Source: PWVB01 sp964530185
Lineage (GTDB): Bacteria > Chloroflexota > Anaerolineae > B4-G1 > SLSP01
Length of the DNA: 9,463 bases
Assembly: GCA_964530185.1 (NCBI GenBank)
Contig: CAZHBB010000112.1
Coordinates: 1-9,463, forward strand
Reading direction: 5' to 3'
The number at the start of each line of letters is the position of its first letter. Position 1 is the stretch's first letter. Under the pieces are notes generated by a model. It was not told where the DNA came from. It did no database searches and saw only the letters and a program-made list of their open reading frames with translations. A program made the position numbers and the translations under genes. Below are positions 1 through 5,964 of this stretch, one piece after another.

Positions 1-5
1 GGTGG

Positions 6-20
6 CTGAGCCTGTCGAAG
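6..20. repeat. Short intergenic repeat word at left edge
   Basis: The 15-mer CTGAGCCTGTCGAAG, or its complement CTTCGACAGGCTCAG, is a word I recall as recurring in intergenic DNA of many GC-rich bacteria, including Chloroflexota. It is flanked here by GGCT (4-7) and AGCC (19-22), so it has weak hairpin potential. It lies in the non-coding 169 bases before sufS. The identification rests on memory of the word, and only one copy is in the window. Confidence 0.4.
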
Positions 21-52
21 CCGCGGGCAACCCAGGCAGCCCTTGTCCGATG

Positions 53-61
53 TGTTATACT
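53..61 (+). promoter_or_regulatory. Possible extended -10 promoter for sufS-sufU
   Basis: TGT-TATACT has a TGn extension (53-55) directly before a -10 hexamer (56-61) that matches TATAAT in five of six positions. No good -35 lies 16-18 bases upstream, as expected if this is an extended -10 promoter. The start of transcription would be near base 68, giving a leader of about 100 nt before the sufS ATG at 170. The rest of 62-150 shows no gene and no clear structure. Confidence 0.35.
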
Positions 62-169
62 TGGTGCATCGCGCCTGTGCTGATGTCGTCGGTGGGTCCG
101 GTGATCGGGCGTCGATATGGGCACGGGCGTGATTGCTCGCATCCTACTGTAGCCAGGAGGTCAGGTTTG

Positions 170-1399
170 ATGCCGCTGAATGTAGAGGCTGTGCGTGAAG
201 AGTTTCCGGTCTTGCAGCGCAAGTTCCATGATAAACCTTTGGTCTTTCTTGACAGTGCGGCCAGTTCTCAGAAGCCTCGCGCCGTCATCGACGCTGTGGC
301 GAATGTCTGGCGCCACAGCTATGCCAATGTCCACCGCGGGCTTTATGCGTTGGCTGAGGAGGCGACAGAGGCCTACGAGGCCGCCCGAAGGAAGGTTGCG
401 ACGTTTATCCATGCCCCAGACCACGCGGAGGTGATCTTCGTACGCAACGCGACCGAGGCCCTCAATCTGCTCGTCTATAGCTGGGGGGAGTCGAACGTTG
501 AGCGGGGGGATAGGATCGTCGTCACGGAACTGGAGCACCACGCCAATTTGGTCCCGTGGCAGCAGCTTGCCAAGCGGAAGGGCGCTGAGCTGGTCTATGT
601 TCCTGTCACGGACGAGGGGTTTCTGGATCTGGATGTGTTGACCTCTCTGCTTAAGGGCGGACGTGTCAAAGTCGTCGCCTGTTCGGCTATGTCCAACGTG
701 CTAGGGACGACCCCGCCCGTAGCGGAGATCGCCCGCCAGGCTCACGATGCGGGGGCACTCGTCGTCGTTGATGGTGCCCAGGCGGTCCCCCATTTTCCCG
801 TCGATGTCCAGGCTCTTGGCGCGGACTTCCTTGCTTTCTCCGGCCATAAGATGTGTGGACCTGGTGTGGGGGTACTTTGGGGGCGTCGACAGCTTCTCGA
901 GGCAATGCCGCCCTTCCTGTTTGGTGGGGAGATGATTCGCTCGGTCAGATGGGAGGCGTCGACGTGGAATGACCTGCCCTATAAGTTCGAGGCCGGCACG
1001 CCACCTATCGCCGAGGCCATAGGCCTGGGGGTGGCGGTGGACTTCCTGAGCGAGATCGGCATGGAGGCCATCCACGAGCACGAGCGGTCTCTGGTGACCT
1101 ACGCGATGGAGCGTCTGGCGGGGATTCCGGGGCTCCAGATCCTGGGGCCAGGGGCCCCGCATCGTGGAGGCGTGGTCAGTTTCTGGTTGGATGGAACCCA
1201 TCCCCATGATGTAGCGGCGATTTTGGACGAGGAGGGCATCTGTGTGCGGGCGGGGCACCATTGTGCTCAGCCGCTTCACGAGCGGTTCGGCATCCCTGCC
1301 AGTACGCGCGCCAGCTTCTATCTGTATAATGACGAGGCGGACGTCGATCGGCTGGTGGCGGGCTTGCTCACCGTGAGAAAGGTCTTGGGCCTTCAATAG
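170..1399 (+). CDS. sufS: Cysteine desulfurase SufS (group II)
   Basis: PLP-dependent cysteine desulfurase (fold-type I aminotransferase) that removes sulfur from L-cysteine and holds it as a persulfide for Fe-S cluster assembly in the cytoplasm. It has 409 residues, the usual SufS length. Visible landmarks: DSAASSQKP near the N-terminus, the ELEHHAN motif with His123/His124 over the cofactor, VVDGAQAVPH, the Schiff-base lysine Lys227 in SGHK, and the active-site Cys365 in RAGHHCAQP. His346 in HPHDV lies 19 residues before the catalytic Cys. That is where SufU-dependent desulfurases keep the histidine that takes over a zinc bond from SufU, which fits the sufU gene 48 bases downstream. The start at 170 is chosen for the AGGAGG at 155-160, 9 bases upstream. 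The frame stays open to base 2, but those residues have no counterpart in the family. TTG at 167 is a less likely alternative. Confidence 0.95.
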   Translation: MPLNVEAVREEFPVLQRKFHDKPLVFLDSAASSQKPRAVIDAVANVWRHSYANVHRGLYALAEEATEAYEAARRKVATFIHAPDHAEVIFVRNATEALNLLVYSWGESNVERGDRIVVTELEHHANLVPWQQLAKRKGAELVYVPVTDEGFLDLDVLTSLLKGGRVKVVACSAMSNVLGTTPPVAEIARQAHDAGALVVVDGAQAVPHFPVDVQALGADFLAFSGHKMCGPGVGVLWGRRQLLEAMPPFLFGGEMIRSVRWEASTWNDLPYKFEAGTPPIAEAIGLGVAVDFLSEIGMEAIHEHERSLVTYAMERLAGIPGLQILGPGAPHRGGVVSFWLDGTHPHDVAAILDEEGICVRAGHHCAQPLHERFGIPASTRASFYLYNDEADVDRLVAGLLTVRKVLGLQ

Positions 1400-1447
1400 G
1401 GATTTCCTTAGCATATTGGCGGGACGATTGGGAGAGGATATTGGGCG

Positions 1448-1831
1448 ATGAGTCATGATCTTTACCGTGAACAGTTGTTGGACCATTACCATAACCCGCA
1501 GAACTATGGGGTCTTAGAGGAAGCGGATGTCGACATCGAATTGGATAACCCCACCTGCGGGGATGTGGTCCATCTGACAGCATGCCTCGATGAGGCAGGC
1601 AGGATCTCTGATGTGATGTTCGAGGGCGAGGGCTGTGTCGTCAGCATGGCCGCCACCTCTATGCTCACCACGGAGTTGATCGGTAAGACGCCGGAAGAGG
1701 TGGAGGCGATGGGGCTGTCGGAGATTCAGGAGATGATGGGCGGTGTGCGGCTCAGCATGGGGCGCGTGAAATGCGCCCTCCTGGGCCTCAACGCCATGAA
1801 ACAGGGCCTTCGCAAGGCGGGGAAGCTCTAA
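1448..1831 (+). CDS. sufU: SufU/IscU-type Fe-S assembly protein
   Basis: Sulfur acceptor or scaffold that takes persulfide sulfur from SufS. It has 127 residues in a single IscU-like domain. The three conserved cysteines are Cys37 (in NPTCGD, with Asp39), Cys63 (in GEGCVVSMA) and Cys109 (in RVKCALL). Lys108 precedes the third Cys, as in SufU, where IscU has His. Yet Cys63 and Cys109 are only 46 residues apart, close to IscU (about 43) and well short of typical SufU (about 62), so the SufU-specific insertion is missing. The gene lies 48 bases after sufS with GGAGAGG at 1431-1437 ahead of the ATG, so both are probably on one transcript. The symbol follows the pairing with sufS and the Lys-Cys motif; a short IscU-like subclass would be an equally fair name. 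Confidence 0.88.
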   Translation: MSHDLYREQLLDHYHNPQNYGVLEEADVDIELDNPTCGDVVHLTACLDEAGRISDVMFEGEGCVVSMAATSMLTTELIGKTPEEVEAMGLSEIQEMMGGVRLSMGRVKCALLGLNAMKQGLRKAGKL

Positions 1832-1857
1832 GCCCATGAGGGCCGCCCATGAGGGCC
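1832..1857 (+). repeat. Perfect tandem 13-bp duplication
   Basis: GCCCATGAGGGCC occurs twice head to tail (1832-1844, 1845-1857), starting at the base after the sufU TAA stop (1829-1831). Each copy contains GCCC-ATGA-GGGC, a 4-bp stem with a 4-nt loop. It could be recent replication slippage or the start of a structured 3' end of the sufU message. Confidence 0.8.
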
Positions 1858-1886
1858 TGGCCGCTTCGGGAGCCAGGGTCGAAGCG
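1856..1886 (+). other. Overlapping alternative hairpins after sufU
   Basis: CCTGGC (1856-1861) pairs perfectly with GCCAGG (1872-1877), and CGCTTCG (1862-1868) pairs perfectly with CGAAGCG (1880-1886). The pairings interleave, so they are either mutually exclusive hairpins or, with a few end pairs opened, an H-type pseudoknot. No U-tract follows, so this is not a standard intrinsic terminator, though it may protect the 3' end of the sufSU message. From here to the hairpin at 1955 I see no further feature. Confidence 0.5.
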
Positions 1887-1954
1887 CCATAGGGTCATCG
1901 TTTACCACTCCGTTGGTGCGGCGCTTGGGTTGGCGCGAGTAGCGCGGTCTCTCA

Positions 1955-1990
1955 GCCCCCTTCTCTCACCCACAGGTGGGAGGAGGGGGC
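1955..1990. repeat. 16-bp palindromic hairpin, REP-like
   Basis: The left arm (1955-1970, starting GCCCCCTTCTC) and right arm (1975-1990, ending GGAGGGGGC) form a 16-bp stem with two G-T wobbles around a CACA loop. The pattern CCCYTCTCNC...GNGAGRGGG is familiar from palindromic intergenic repeats in Chloroflexota and other GC-rich bacteria, so this is probably one copy of a dispersed element. No T-run follows on either strand. It may still act as a factor-dependent or bidirectional stop between sufU and the galE operon. Confidence 0.6.
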
Positions 1991-2041
1991 AGTTCATGGA
2001 TGGGCGGGTCTGAACGGGCATGCCTGATCCACTCATGCGGA

Positions 2042-2069
2042 TTGCTCCCTGGGGGGGAAGCACTAGAAT
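2042..2069 (+). promoter_or_regulatory. Possible promoter for the galE operon
   Basis: TTGCTC (2042-2047), a 16-base spacer and TAGAAT (2064-2069, five of six against TATAAT) are the best sigma-70-like pair in the galE upstream region. The -35 is only half-matching. A transcript would start near 2076, inside the first unit of the dyad repeat array, and carry a leader of about 185 nt. An imperfect hairpin (2043-2049 with 2055-2062) overlaps the spacer. Confidence 0.3.
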
Positions 2070-2138
2070 AGGCGCCGCCTGAGATAGACGCCGCTCAGGA
2101 TAAGCGCCGCTTAGATAAGCGCCGCTTAGATAAGCGCT
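2068..2138. repeat. Tandem 15-16 bp dyad-symmetric repeat array
   Basis: There are four full units and one partial: 2068-2083, 2084-2099, 2100-2114, 2115-2129 and 2130-2138. Units 3 and 4 are identical (ATAAGCGCCGCTTAG). Within each is TAAGCG-C-CGCTTA, a perfect 6-bp inverted repeat with a one-base centre. Unit 1 keeps the symmetry with changed bases (AGGCG-C-CGCCT); unit 2 is imperfect; unit 5 breaks off after ATAAGCGC. The array begins at the last base of a possible -10 box, the usual place for an operator. Nothing here encodes a protein I recognise. Confidence 0.75.
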
Positions 2139-2150
2139 GTGTCGGCCACT

Positions 2151-2166
2151 GCCAGTGGAAACTGGC
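2151..2166 (+). other. Leader hairpin with GGAA tetraloop
   Basis: GCCAGT (2151-2156) and ACTGGC (2161-2166) form a 6-bp stem closed by GGAA, a GNRA-type tetraloop. The overlapping CCACT-GCC-AGTGG (2146-2158) is a competing 5-bp hairpin. Both lie in the presumed galE leader, about 100 nt before the ATG. A further weak pairing, TGCGG (2171-2175) with CCGCA (2204-2208), lies downstream. No known riboswitch is recognised. Confidence 0.45.
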
Positions 2167-2260
2167 GACGTGCGGTCTGTACGTTCGCCCGGCTGCTGGG
2201 GGGCCGCATGAGTCGCGGTTGTCTGTCTGACCATTGGATGCTGTATCAAGGGGGGAAGTC

Positions 2261-3244
2261 ATGAGGGTCTTGGTGACAGGGGGAGCCGGGTACATCGGCA
2301 GCACGGTCGCGGGTCAGCTCCTTCATGCCGGCCATGAGGTCACGGTGCTGGACAACCTGTGCAAGGGGTATCGGCAGGCAGTGCCCGAGGGAGCCCATTT
2401 CATCCGGGGGGATGTCCTGGACGGTGAGCTGCTGAGCGAAGTGCTTGGCGCAACATCGTATGACGCTGTGCTGCACTTTGCCGCCTTTATCGAGGCTGGT
2501 CTCTCGATGCAGCAACCGGGGTCCTTCTACCGCAACAATGTGGCGGGAAGTATGAACCTCATCGAGACCCTGGTGAGGCACGGCGTGCGCAAGGTCGTCT
2601 TCTCCTCGACCGCCGGCGTCTATGCCAGTAAAGAGACTCCGTTGATCGAGTCCGATCCTATTGGCCCTGCCAGTGTCTATGGGCATACGAAGCGGGTCGT
2701 TGAGGAGATTTTGCACTGGTACCATCGCATCCATGGGTTGCGGTATGTGGCGCTGCGCTATTTCAACGCGGCCGGCGCGGCCTCCCCCGATCATGGAGAA
2801 TGCCATCGCCCGGAGACGCATCTGATCCCTCTGGTGCTGCAGGTTGCGTTGGGGATGCGAGAGGAGATAGCGATCTATGGCGACGACTATCCAACGCCCG
2901 ATGGCACCTGCATCCGGGACTACATCCATGTCCTGGATCTCGCTGACGCCCACGTGTTGGCGCTGGAGGCGCTCGATAACGTCTCTGAGCTGGTGTGTAA
3001 CCTGGGGAACGGTGCGGGATACTCAGTTAAGGAGGTGGTGCAAACCGCCCGTGAGGTGACCGGTCGTCCCATTCCCGCACGGGTGGCTCCGCGTCGTCCT
3101 GGAGATGCCCCCATCCTGGTCGCCGATGCCTCCACGGCCCATCGGATCCTGGGCTGGAGCCCGCAGATCCCTGAGCTGCGGGACATCATCGCCAGCGCCT
3201 GGGCGTGGCACAGCACTCATCCCCATGGCTATACCGATACGTGA
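2261..3244 (+). CDS. galE: UDP-glucose 4-epimerase GalE
   Basis: NAD-dependent short-chain dehydrogenase that interconverts UDP-glucose and UDP-galactose, and in some members the N-acetyl forms, for cell-surface sugars. It has 327 residues. Visible landmarks: the GGAGYIGS nucleotide-binding loop near residue 7, the FSSTAGVY strand with Thr117 in the catalytic Ser/Thr position, the Tyr140-xxx-Lys144 pair in VYGHTK, ALRYFNAAGA, the DYPTPDGTCIRDYIHV substrate region, and RRPGDAP near 278-284. The residue aligned with the E. coli gatekeeper Tyr299 is Leu286, which may widen substrate range. The ATG at 2261 is chosen because the Rossmann strand starts at once (MRVLVTGG) and an AAGGGGGGAAG purine run lies at 2249-2259; an upstream TTG at 2234 would lie before that signal. 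It is followed after 12 bases by the peptidase gene, so it is probably first in an operon. Confidence 0.93.
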   Translation: MRVLVTGGAGYIGSTVAGQLLHAGHEVTVLDNLCKGYRQAVPEGAHFIRGDVLDGELLSEVLGATSYDAVLHFAAFIEAGLSMQQPGSFYRNNVAGSMNLIETLVRHGVRKVVFSSTAGVYASKETPLIESDPIGPASVYGHTKRVVEEILHWYHRIHGLRYVALRYFNAAGAASPDHGECHRPETHLIPLVLQVALGMREEIAIYGDDYPTPDGTCIRDYIHVLDLADAHVLALEALDNVSELVCNLGNGAGYSVKEVVQTAREVTGRPIPARVAPRRPGDAPILVADASTAHRILGWSPQIPELRDIIASAWAWHSTHPHGYTDT

Positions 3245-3256
3245 GGTCGAGAGGAC

Positions 3257-5095
3257 ATGGGGATAGCGAGCCGACGGCCCCGGCAGGGCCTCAGGAGATG
3301 GCTGGGCCTGCTGTGGTTGGTGGCCTTGCTCCTGGGCTCCTCCCAGGGCGTCCGGGCTGCACCGCCGGATGTGGTCTCCTACTGGATCAATGCCCGCTAT
3401 GTGGTGGAAGAGCGAGCGATCGTGGCCTCGGAGCGTGCCACCTATCGCAATTTGACGGACGTCCCCATGCCCGATTTGATACTGCACCTCTATCTCAACG
3501 CCTTCCGCAGCTCCGAGACGATGTGGATGCAGGAGGCCGGGCCGATGCACCGGGGGTATTCCTATGACTCGGCGTACCCGGGTTGGATCGAGGTCCATGA
3601 CGTGCGCCTGTCGGACGGCACGCCGCTGGAGCTTACGGCGATGGATGAGGATATGACCCTGGCACGCCTCTTCCTTCCCCAGCCCGTCGCGCCGGGCCAG
3701 GAGATCACCCTCGAGCTGAGCTACACGGCGCATCTGCCCAAGGTCTTTGCCCGCACGGGGTGGGCCGACGAGGGGGCCTTCGTGCTGGCGGGCCAGTGGT
3801 TCCCCAAGTTCGGGGTGTGGGAGGCGGGGACGTGGCATGCCCATCCTTTCCATGCCAACAGCGAATTCTTCGCCGACTTTGGCCATTATGAGGTCGCGCT
3901 GACCTTGCCCGAGGGCTGGCAGGTGGCGGCGACGGGGACGTTGCAGGGGATGCCGCAGGAGCACGAGGACGGCACAGTCACCCATACCTTCCAGGCGGAC
4001 CATGTCATCGACTTCGCATGGGGGGCGTCGCCGAAGTTCCGGAGGCTCTCGTCGGTGTGGCAGGGTGTGACGGTGGAGGTGTTCTACTACCCCGCACAGC
4101 GGCGAGATGCCCGGCGTGTGATGGCGGCGACGCTGGCGGGCCTGGAGCGCTACAGTGCGTGGTATGGGCCCTATGGACAGGGGCTCTATCCAGAGTTGAC
4201 GGTCGTGGTCGTCCCGCCAGAGGCTGGCGGTGCCGGGGGGATGGAATACCCTACCTTTTTCACCGTGGGGGCTCTAGGGAGCCTGGGCATGCCTTCCTGC
4301 GTGCGGATGGTGGAGGTGGAGACCCTCCATGAGCTGGCGCACCAGTGGTTCCAGTCGGTGATCGCCACGGATGAGGCGGAGGAGCCGTGGCTTGATGAAG
4401 GGCTGACCGATTTCAGCACTCTGAGGGCCATGCGGGTGATAGAGCCCGAGGGCGTGATAGACTGTTGGGGCTGGTCCCTTTCCTACCTTGCGCTGCGCCG
4501 TCTGGAGTACACGGTGATGCCGGAGACCCCGATGGCGGGGGCTGCCTGGGAGTTCGGCGAGGCGTACCCCGTCGCGACGTATTCCAAACCGGTGGTCTCC
4601 CTGGCGACGTTGGAACGCTGGCAGGGGGAGGAAGCTGTGGCCCGTTTCCTTCACACCTATGCGACGCGGTACGCGTTTGCCCATCCCACGGCTGCCGATC
4701 TGCGGGCCGTGATGGAGGAGACTATGGGGGCCGAGGTGGCTGCCTGGTTCTTCCATCAGCTCGTCGAGGGGGCTGGGACGTTGGACGCGCAGGTCACAGT
4801 TACCGATGCGCAGCGCGTCGAGGCCACCCGCACGGGTACATTGTGCGTGCCCGTGACCGTCGAGGTGGGGCACAGCGCCGGCGTGGATCGGTTGCCCTGG
4901 CCCTGCGGCGAGGGTGTGCAATGGGAAGGGGCAGTGCAGCGGGCCTGGGCCGACCCTGACCATGTGGCATGGCTTGATCTGAACCTGGCGAACAACGCCT
5001 GGCAAAAGGACCCCGATTGGCGCATGTGGCTGGGCGTCTTGGTGCGCTGGCTGGGGTTCTTCCAGGGCGCTCTCCGCGGAGGTGCCTGGTGGTGA
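3257..5095 (+). CDS. Secreted M1-family zinc metallopeptidase
   Basis: Predicted aminopeptidase-like gluzincin of 612 residues. The N-terminus has arginines at 6-14, a hydrophobic core at 15-27 and a likely Sec cleavage site after Ala34 (VRA/APP). An N-terminal beta domain follows to about 280. The catalytic part holds GGMEYP (327-332, the GxMEN-type substrate loop), HELAHQW with zinc ligands His358 and His362 and catalytic Glu359, the third ligand Glu381 exactly 18 residues further in WLDEGLTDF, and Tyr442 in ATYSKP as the likely transition-state tyrosine. Residues 515-575 look like a small beta domain, and the last 25 residues are rich in Trp and Leu, perhaps a membrane-associating tail. 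The start is set by GAGGT (3243-3247) 9 bases upstream, overlapping the galE stop. Its 3' end overlaps the next gene by 4 bases. All expected catalytic residues are present; the substrate is unknown. Confidence 0.88.
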   Translation: MGIASRRPRQGLRRWLGLLWLVALLLGSSQGVRAAPPDVVSYWINARYVVEERAIVASERATYRNLTDVPMPDLILHLYLNAFRSSETMWMQEAGPMHRGYSYDSAYPGWIEVHDVRLSDGTPLELTAMDEDMTLARLFLPQPVAPGQEITLELSYTAHLPKVFARTGWADEGAFVLAGQWFPKFGVWEAGTWHAHPFHANSEFFADFGHYEVALTLPEGWQVAATGTLQGMPQEHEDGTVTHTFQADHVIDFAWGASPKFRRLSSVWQGVTVEVFYYPAQRRDARRVMAATLAGLERYSAWYGPYGQGLYPELTVVVVPPEAGGAGGMEYPTFFTVGALGSLGMPSCVRMVEVETLHELAHQWFQSVIATDEAEEPWLDEGLTDFSTLRAMRVIEPEGVIDCWGWSLSYLALRRLEYTVMPETPMAGAAWEFGEAYPVATYSKPVVSLATLERWQGEEAVARFLHTYATRYAFAHPTAADLRAVMEETMGAEVAAWFFHQLVEGAGTLDAQVTVTDAQRVEATRTGTLCVPVTVEVGHSAGVDRLPWPCGEGVQWEGAVQRAWADPDHVAWLDLNLANNAWQKDPDWRMWLGVLVRWLGFFQGALRGGAWW

Positions 5096-5964
5096 AAACG
5101 CTGCGGGCCTTCTGGGACGATGGCAGGCGCGTGGTCCAGCGGCCTGGTCCCTGGGCTATGATCTACCTCCTGTTCACCGCGCCCGCGCTCCTGTTGGCGT
5201 TTCTCCTCATGACGCCGCTCCTGGCCTGGTTCCGCGCTCCGCTTCTGCTGGAGGCCTTGAGCACGCGCTCATTTGGTCTGCTCCTGGAGTTCCTGCTGCA
5301 CGCGCCACCCTTGCCCTCCAACGTCTCTCTGGCTCCGCTGGTCATTGGATCCCTGGTTTGGCTTACCACCCACGGGCTCAAGGCTTTCCTGGAGGGCGGC
5401 GTTTTGACTGCGTATCGTGCCTCTCAGCCCCTCACCCGGGGGCAGTTCCTGCGCGGCTGTTGGCATTGGGGCTGGCTGTTTCTTCTCCTGAATGGCGTGT
5501 GTTATCTGGTCTCTGCTGGCATGGCTGTGGGGGTCGGCGGGTTGGCGGTTTCCATGTGGACCCGAAACCAGGCCCTGGCCAAGGGGTTGGGGATCCTGGC
5601 CGGGCTCATAGGGCTTCTCGGCGTGCTGGGGGCTGAAGTCGTGCGGGCTGTGGCGGTGGCCCATGAGCGGCGGAACCTGGGATGGATCGTGCGGGGAAGT
5701 TGGTCTGTAGTGCGGCGCCGTGGGCTCTCCCTGCTTGGGCTGATGGGGATCACCCTGCTCATGCGCTGGTTGCTGGGCCTGGGAGCACGCCGCCTGGGGC
5801 TCTTGATCCCCATGGATGGGTGGGGTGCCGCCCTTCTCCTGCAGCAGGGTGTGCAGGTGCTGAGTGCGGCGCTGCTTCTGATGCGGTGGGCCGGGGAGGT
5901 GCGGTTAGCGCGCGAGGTTGCGGTGCGGGAGAGTGCACTGCCTGTTCATACCGGAATGGCGTAG
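5092..5964 (+). CDS. Multi-pass membrane protein, function unknown
   Basis: I do not recognise this 290-residue protein. It shows about six hydrophobic segments, near residues 21-47, 80-108, 124-155, 164-190, 211-230 and 245-268, with Arg-rich connecting loops (for example 192-210 HERR..RRR). The Arg-containing segments after TM2 and TM4 loosely resemble membrane domains of the glycerophosphodiester phosphodiesterase-membrane or DUF4013 kind, but I see no catalytic motif. The GTG start at 5092 is chosen for GGAGGTG at 5078-5084, 7 bases upstream, and because it overlaps the peptidase stop as GTGA, which suggests translational coupling. A TTG at 5017 would add 25 residues without hydrophobic character. 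The coupling hints at a shared role with the exported peptidase, such as its localisation or handling its products; this is inference. Confidence 0.75.
   Translation: MKTLRAFWDDGRRVVQRPGPWAMIYLLFTAPALLLAFLLMTPLLAWFRAPLLLEALSTRSFGLLLEFLLHAPPLPSNVSLAPLVIGSLVWLTTHGLKAFLEGGVLTAYRASQPLTRGQFLRGCWHWGWLFLLLNGVCYLVSAGMAVGVGGLAVSMWTRNQALAKGLGILAGLIGLLGVLGAEVVRAVAVAHERRNLGWIVRGSWSVVRRRGLSLLGLMGITLLMRWLLGLGARRLGLLIPMDGWGAALLLQQGVQVLSAALLLMRWAGEVRLAREVAVRESALPVHTGMA

Noticed and set aside
2..169. In-frame extension of sufS by 56 codons from GTG at base 2
   Set aside because: The added residues match no SufS feature, and a clear AGGAGG with good spacing supports the ATG at 170.
701..1492. Long - strand reading frame opposite sufS
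   Set aside because: A shadow of the GC-rich sufS codons, rich in Arg, Pro and His, with no recognisable domain.
2219..2247. Promoter TTGTCT / TGTATC just before galE
   Set aside because: The -10 matches only three of six bases and transcription would begin at or inside the ribosome-binding site.
1902..2249. 115-codon - strand frame in the spacer before galE
   Set aside because: Low-complexity translation of the hairpin and repeats with no domain; the underlying DNA symmetry explains the repeated LSGAY.
3023..4003. 326-codon - strand frame opposite galE and the peptidase
   Set aside because: Antisense shadow; both genes on the + strand have complete family motifs.
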